The notes below the pieces were generated by a model. That model was not told the origin of the DNA, did not search any database, and saw only the letters and a program-made list of their open reading frames with translations. A DNA stretch of 16,814 nt, from NCBI GenBank assembly GCA_022508635.1, contig JAFLUV010000031.1, positions 1 to 16,814 of the forward strand. Direction: 5' to 3'. Shown one piece after another: positions 13,766 to 16,814 of the stretch. Position 1 is the first letter of the stretch. Every line of letters starts with the position of its first letter. The stretch is from Prevotellaceae bacterium (lineage in GTDB: Bacteria; Bacteroidota; Bacteroidia; Bacteroidales; Bacteroidaceae). The translations under genes were made by a program, and so were the position numbers.

Positions 13766-16700
13766 ATGAATACAAGGACATTATTTGCAGCACTCTTATC
13801 AGCGCTATCCGTGCTGCCTGCGAATGCGCAGAAGAAGTACACCAACCCAGTTTACGGTTCCGACTTCCCGGATCCGACCGTGCAGCGTGCACTCGACGGC
13901 ACGTTCTATTCCTATGCCACGGGATGCCAGTGCACGAGGAGTTCCGACCTGGTCTCGTGGACCAAAGTCTCGGGCGTTATCTCGCGTCCTACGTGGAACG
14001 ACTCTACGAAGGCCGACGGCACCAAGGACTACTACAGCATGTGGGCGGCTGACGTCAACTATATTGACGGGAAGTACGTCTGCTACTATGCCTCGGCGCT
14101 TTGGGGCAACGGTTCCCGCACCGGCATCGGTGTGGCCGTGGGCGATACGCCTACGAAGTTCACTGACAAGGGGAAGCTCTTCCGCAGCACTGAGATTGGC
14201 GTGAAGAACAGCATCGACCCCTGCTACGTCGAGGAGTTCGACAAGAAGTACATCGTCTGGGGAAGCTTCAATGACATCTGCATTGCGGAGCTCACGGACG
14301 ATGCCCTTGCCATCAAGGACTTCAGTCCTATCAACAATCCCCAGCCCAATGGCTCATGGACGCGCCACAAGGGCGTGACGAAGCTGGCCGGAGGTGCCTT
14401 CGAGGGTGCCATGATATACAAGCGCGGCAAGTACTACTACCTCTTCTGCAGCGTAGGTTCCTGCTGCGAGGGCCAGAACAGCACGTACCGCACCGTCGTG
14501 GGACGTTCCACGAGGCTCACCGGTCCGTATGTCAACAAGGAGGGCGGACAGATGACGAGCGACAACTATACGACCATTATCTCCGGCAACGACCGCTGGA
14601 AGGGGCCGGGCCACAACAGCGAGATCATCACCGACGACGAGGGGCAGACGTGGCTCCTCTATCACAGCTATGACAAGAACAACAACTATAATGGGCGACT
14701 CATGCTTCTGGACAAGATTACGTGGAAGAACGACTGGCCTGTCGTCAACGACGGCCATCCCAGCAGCACGCCGCAGGACGCTCCTGTCTTCTACACAGGC
14801 AATGGTGCCAACATCACGTACAAGCTCAGCAACACGGACCTGAGCAAGAGCAAGTGGAAGAACTGGAACGTCGTTGCCAGCGACGACTGCGACCACGGCA
14901 CCGGCGACGGCACGGCCTTCATGCCCTTCGGCTATGCCAAGGGAGGCGGCACGTTCGACATCTCGCAGACCGTTCCCGTCAACGTCTCCGACGGACTCTA
15001 CGAGATGAGGGTGAACGGCTTCGACACGGAGCACAGCGTCGAGTACTACGTCGGGAAGGTGGCCACGCCCGTCGACTGTCCGGCCGACAACGGCATGACG
15101 GCACCATCGGCCTCGTCGACCGTCGCAACCAACTTCCTCAACGGCAGGTACCAGCAGAGCGTCTACGGTCTCGTCGTCGGCGGCAAGCTCACCGTCGGCA
15201 TGCGCACCCGTCAGCCCCTCTCCGAGACGGAGCGTTTCTGCGTAGGCAACATCAATGTCATCTATCGCGACAAGAACGGTACGGCCGACCCGGCGGCCCT
15301 CGCCTCAGTCCTCGACAGCTACTATGCAATGGCCGAGTCCTGCGCCAAGGGCGGCGAGCCATACTACGACGGCTACAACAAGACCATCGCATCCTACCGC
15401 GAGGAGGCGGAGGCCACCGCCGATGCAGCCACACGCTACAGCCAGCTCCTCAAGATACATCGCACCATGGACAGCATCCAGACCAGCATCGGACTCTACG
15501 CCGAACTCTCCCTCGAGGTGCAGGCCCTTGTCGGGAAGCTCGCCGTAGCCGAGGCCGAGGGCTATGCCACGCAGCTCGCGAGGGATCTGCTGGCAGAGGG
15601 ACGGCAAGTGATGGCCGAATGCAGCTACAAGGACAGGGACGTCACCGCACTCATCACCCGCATCAGGACGGCTGCCCACGACATGATCTACGCCTACCAG
15701 ACGGGCGACGGCACGAAGGACAACCCCTACGTCATCCTCCGTCCCGAGCAGCTCGACCACATGCACGACGTCCTCATCAAGGACGAGATGGTCTACTTCG
15801 TCCTGGCAGCGGACGTCGACATGGCAGGCTTCGAATGGGACCAGCTCAACGCCAGCACCAACAGCTACCGCTACCGCATCAGCTTCGACGGACAGGGACA
15901 CATCATCCGCAACCTCACGCCCAACGGCGCGAAGAGCTATCCCAGCTTCTTCGGAACCATGTGCGGCGAGATACGAAACACCGGCTTCGTCGATGCCCGC
16001 ATTGACGGAACGGGCTCCGGAGCGGCAGTCATCGGCGGCACACTCGGCCACAGCACATACGTCGACGCCGACGGCAAACAGCTCCCCGTCATCATCGAGA
16101 ACTGCTACGTCACCGGCACCATCACCAGCAAAGGCTACGTCGGAGCCATCGGCGGCACACTCGGCAACTCGCCCGTCATCATACGCAACTGCTACAGCGC
16201 GGTCGACATCACCGGCAACGGTGCCTCCGCCAACTACTCCGGCGGCCTCGTCGGACGAGTACGCACGGACCTCACCATCGAGAACTGCTATGCAGCCGGA
16301 GCCGTCACCTCGCCCGTGGCAGGCGGCATCGTCGCAGGCGCACAGAACGACGCCACGCCCGGAAGCACCTACCGCAACGTCATAGCATGGAACCCCAGCG
16401 TCAGCGGCAACACGGCCTCCGCCTTCGGCACGACCACAGCCCTCGACCTCCTCACCGGCACCTACACCTTCGCCGACATGCTCGTCAACGACCTCCCCGT
16501 GGCCGACGGACAGACCCACGAAGAGCTCCAGGACATCGCCGCACGTTGGGGCGCCCCCTGGTACAAGGAGCCCGCGGCAGGCAACGGATATCCCATCCTC
16601 CAGTGGCAGTACGACCGCGGCGACTACCGCGACATCTGCGGCTTCGACCCCGACGGTGCCACCGCCGTCGCATCCCCGTCAGCCCGCAACACTGCCGACG

Positions 16701-16789
16701 AGCGCACCTACAACCTCTCCGGACAGCGCCTCGACCGCCCCGCCCGTCCAGGCATATATATAATAGGTGGGCGCAAGGTCCTCTACTGA
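13766..16789 (+). CDS. Secreted multidomain GH43 glycosidase with GLUG repeats
   Basis: This complete 1007-residue protein has a signal peptide at 1-22 (MNTRTLFAALLSALSVLPAN, then AQ). Residues about 25-340 are a five-bladed GH43 propeller. The expected catalytic residues are visible: base Asp36 in GSDFPDPTV, Asp151 in NSIDPCYV, and acid Glu213 in GAFEGAM; GPGHNSEI (280-287) holds the conserved His. The family cuts arabinose- or xylose-containing plant polysaccharides; arabinanase/arabinofuranosidase is the best guess, but the exact linkage is not visible. Residues about 350-500 are beta-rich, possibly carbohydrate-binding. About 505-650 are helical. About 655-900 contain GLUG-like repeats (IENCYVTGTITSKGYVGAIG, then IRNCYSAV, then IENCYAAGAV). 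The tail YNLSGQRLDRPARPGIYI, ending in GGRKVLY, is the Prevotella-type C-terminal motif linked to surface secretion. The second half is markedly G+C rich with mostly C/G-ending codons. It has its own promoter and no linked SusC/SusD pair in view. Confidence 0.88.
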   Translation: MNTRTLFAALLSALSVLPANAQKKYTNPVYGSDFPDPTVQRALDGTFYSYATGCQCTRSSDLVSWTKVSGVISRPTWNDSTKADGTKDYYSMWAADVNYIDGKYVCYYASALWGNGSRTGIGVAVGDTPTKFTDKGKLFRSTEIGVKNSIDPCYVEEFDKKYIVWGSFNDICIAELTDDALAIKDFSPINNPQPNGSWTRHKGVTKLAGGAFEGAMIYKRGKYYYLFCSVGSCCEGQNSTYRTVVGRSTRLTGPYVNKEGGQMTSDNYTTIISGNDRWKGPGHNSEIITDDEGQTWLLYHSYDKNNNYNGRLMLLDKITWKNDWPVVNDGHPSSTPQDAPVFYTGNGANITYKLSNTDLSKSKWKNWNVVASDDCDHGTGDGTAFMPFGYAKGGGTFDISQTVPVNVSDGLYEMRVNGFDTEHSVEYYVGKVATPVDCPADNGMTAPSASSTVATNFLNGRYQQSVYGLVVGGKLTVGMRTRQPLSETERFCVGNINVIYRDKNGTADPAALASVLDSYYAMAESCAKGGEPYYDGYNKTIASYREEAEATADAATRYSQLLKIHRTMDSIQTSIGLYAELSLEVQALVGKLAVAEAEGYATQLARDLLAEGRQVMAECSYKDRDVTALITRIRTAAHDMIYAYQTGDGTKDNPYVILRPEQLDHMHDVLIKDEMVYFVLAADVDMAGFEWDQLNASTNSYRYRISFDGQGHIIRNLTPNGAKSYPSFFGTMCGEIRNTGFVDARIDGTGSGAAVIGGTLGHSTYVDADGKQLPVIIENCYVTGTITSKGYVGAIGGTLGNSPVIIRNCYSAVDITGNGASANYSGGLVGRVRTDLTIENCYAAGAVTSPVAGGIVAGAQNDATPGSTYRNVIAWNPSVSGNTASAFGTTTALDLLTGTYTFADMLVNDLPVADGQTHEELQDIAARWGAPWYKEPAAGNGYPILQWQYDRGDYRDICGFDPDGATAVASPSARNTADERTYNLSGQRLDRPARPGIYIIGGRKVLY

Positions 16790-16814
16790 CCCCGCACGCC
16801 ATCCGCACCAAGGC

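Noticed and set aside
14354..15034. Minus-strand open frame rich in Val and Ala
   Set aside because: It is a shadow of the GH43 gene, produced by G+C-rich codons; the true frame keeps all catalytic motifs.
14722..16519. Two further long frames (plus 14722-16005, minus 15305-16519) inside the GH43 gene
   Set aside because: The plus frame is Arg/His/Gln-rich and the minus frame Val/Gly/Asp-rich, as expected of shifted readings of a G+C-rich gene. No signal peptide or domain is visible in either.
1..16814. CRISPR arrays, tRNA or rRNA genes, insertion sequences, integrase or phage genes
   Set aside because: No regularly spaced repeats, cloverleaf sequences, terminal inverted repeats or transposase/integrase motifs were found by reading both strands. 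The only repeats are the two short tandem pairs, the GLUG-linked repeat and the homopolymers described above.

Overview
The window looks like a chromosomal segment from a member of the Bacteroidales, most likely a Prevotella-like species. Several intergenic regions carry the Bacteroidetes sigma-factor promoter pattern (TTTG, about 19-20 bases, TAnnTTTG). The gene families are typical of the group: Mfa1/FimA-type fimbrillin, the DUF3575 and DUF3868 proteins, a Wzi-family protein with signal peptide, and a GH43 hydrolase ending in the 'YNLSGQRL...GIYIIGGRKV' tail common in Prevotella secreted proteins. Genus is inferred from these features only.

Region 1 (1-2677, minus strand) is the promoter-proximal end of a fimbria-type operon. 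The order is DUF3575 outer-membrane protein, then DUF3868/OmpA-like/TPR protein, then an Mfa1-family fimbrillin lipoprotein that runs off the left edge. The fimbrillin is much richer in A+T than the two genes before it. A 359-base divergent intergenic region (2678-3036) holds a promoter for each direction, a 13-bp palindrome and a tandem 19-bp repeat.

Region 2 (3037-8284, plus strand) is a surface-polysaccharide block. It encodes a polytopic membrane protein (possible GT-C glycosyltransferase), a GT2 glycosyltransferase, a Wzi-family outer-membrane protein, a small lipocalin-like lipoprotein, and a WecA-type phospho-sugar transferase that would start the undecaprenyl-linked glycan. The GT2, Wzi and lipoprotein genes overlap head to tail. 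A FlaA1/CapD-type nucleotide-sugar dehydratase (8303-10267, minus) converges on the block and could supply the modified sugar. No flippase, polymerase or export gene lies in the window, so the pathway is not complete here.

Region 3 (10555-13593, minus strand) is a probable operon read from a strong promoter at about 13632-13662: a divergent ThiE/TenI-like protein, ribose-phosphate pyrophosphokinase (prs), and a PAP2 phosphatase fused to a probable outer-membrane beta-barrel. Two adjacent stem-loops lie in the prs leader.

Region 4 (13766-16789, plus strand) is a large secreted multidomain GH43 glycosidase with GLUG-type repeats. A tandem 19/20-bp duplication lies in its untranslated leader.

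I found no tRNA, rRNA, CRISPR array, insertion sequence or phage gene. The most interesting items are the PAP2/beta-barrel fusion, the paired tandem repeats in two regulatory regions, the G/C homopolymer tracts in the fimbrillin gene and upstream of the dehydratase promoter, and the uncharacterised DUF3575-DUF3868 pair beside the fimbrillin. I see no clearly new system; the rest is recognisable at family level.
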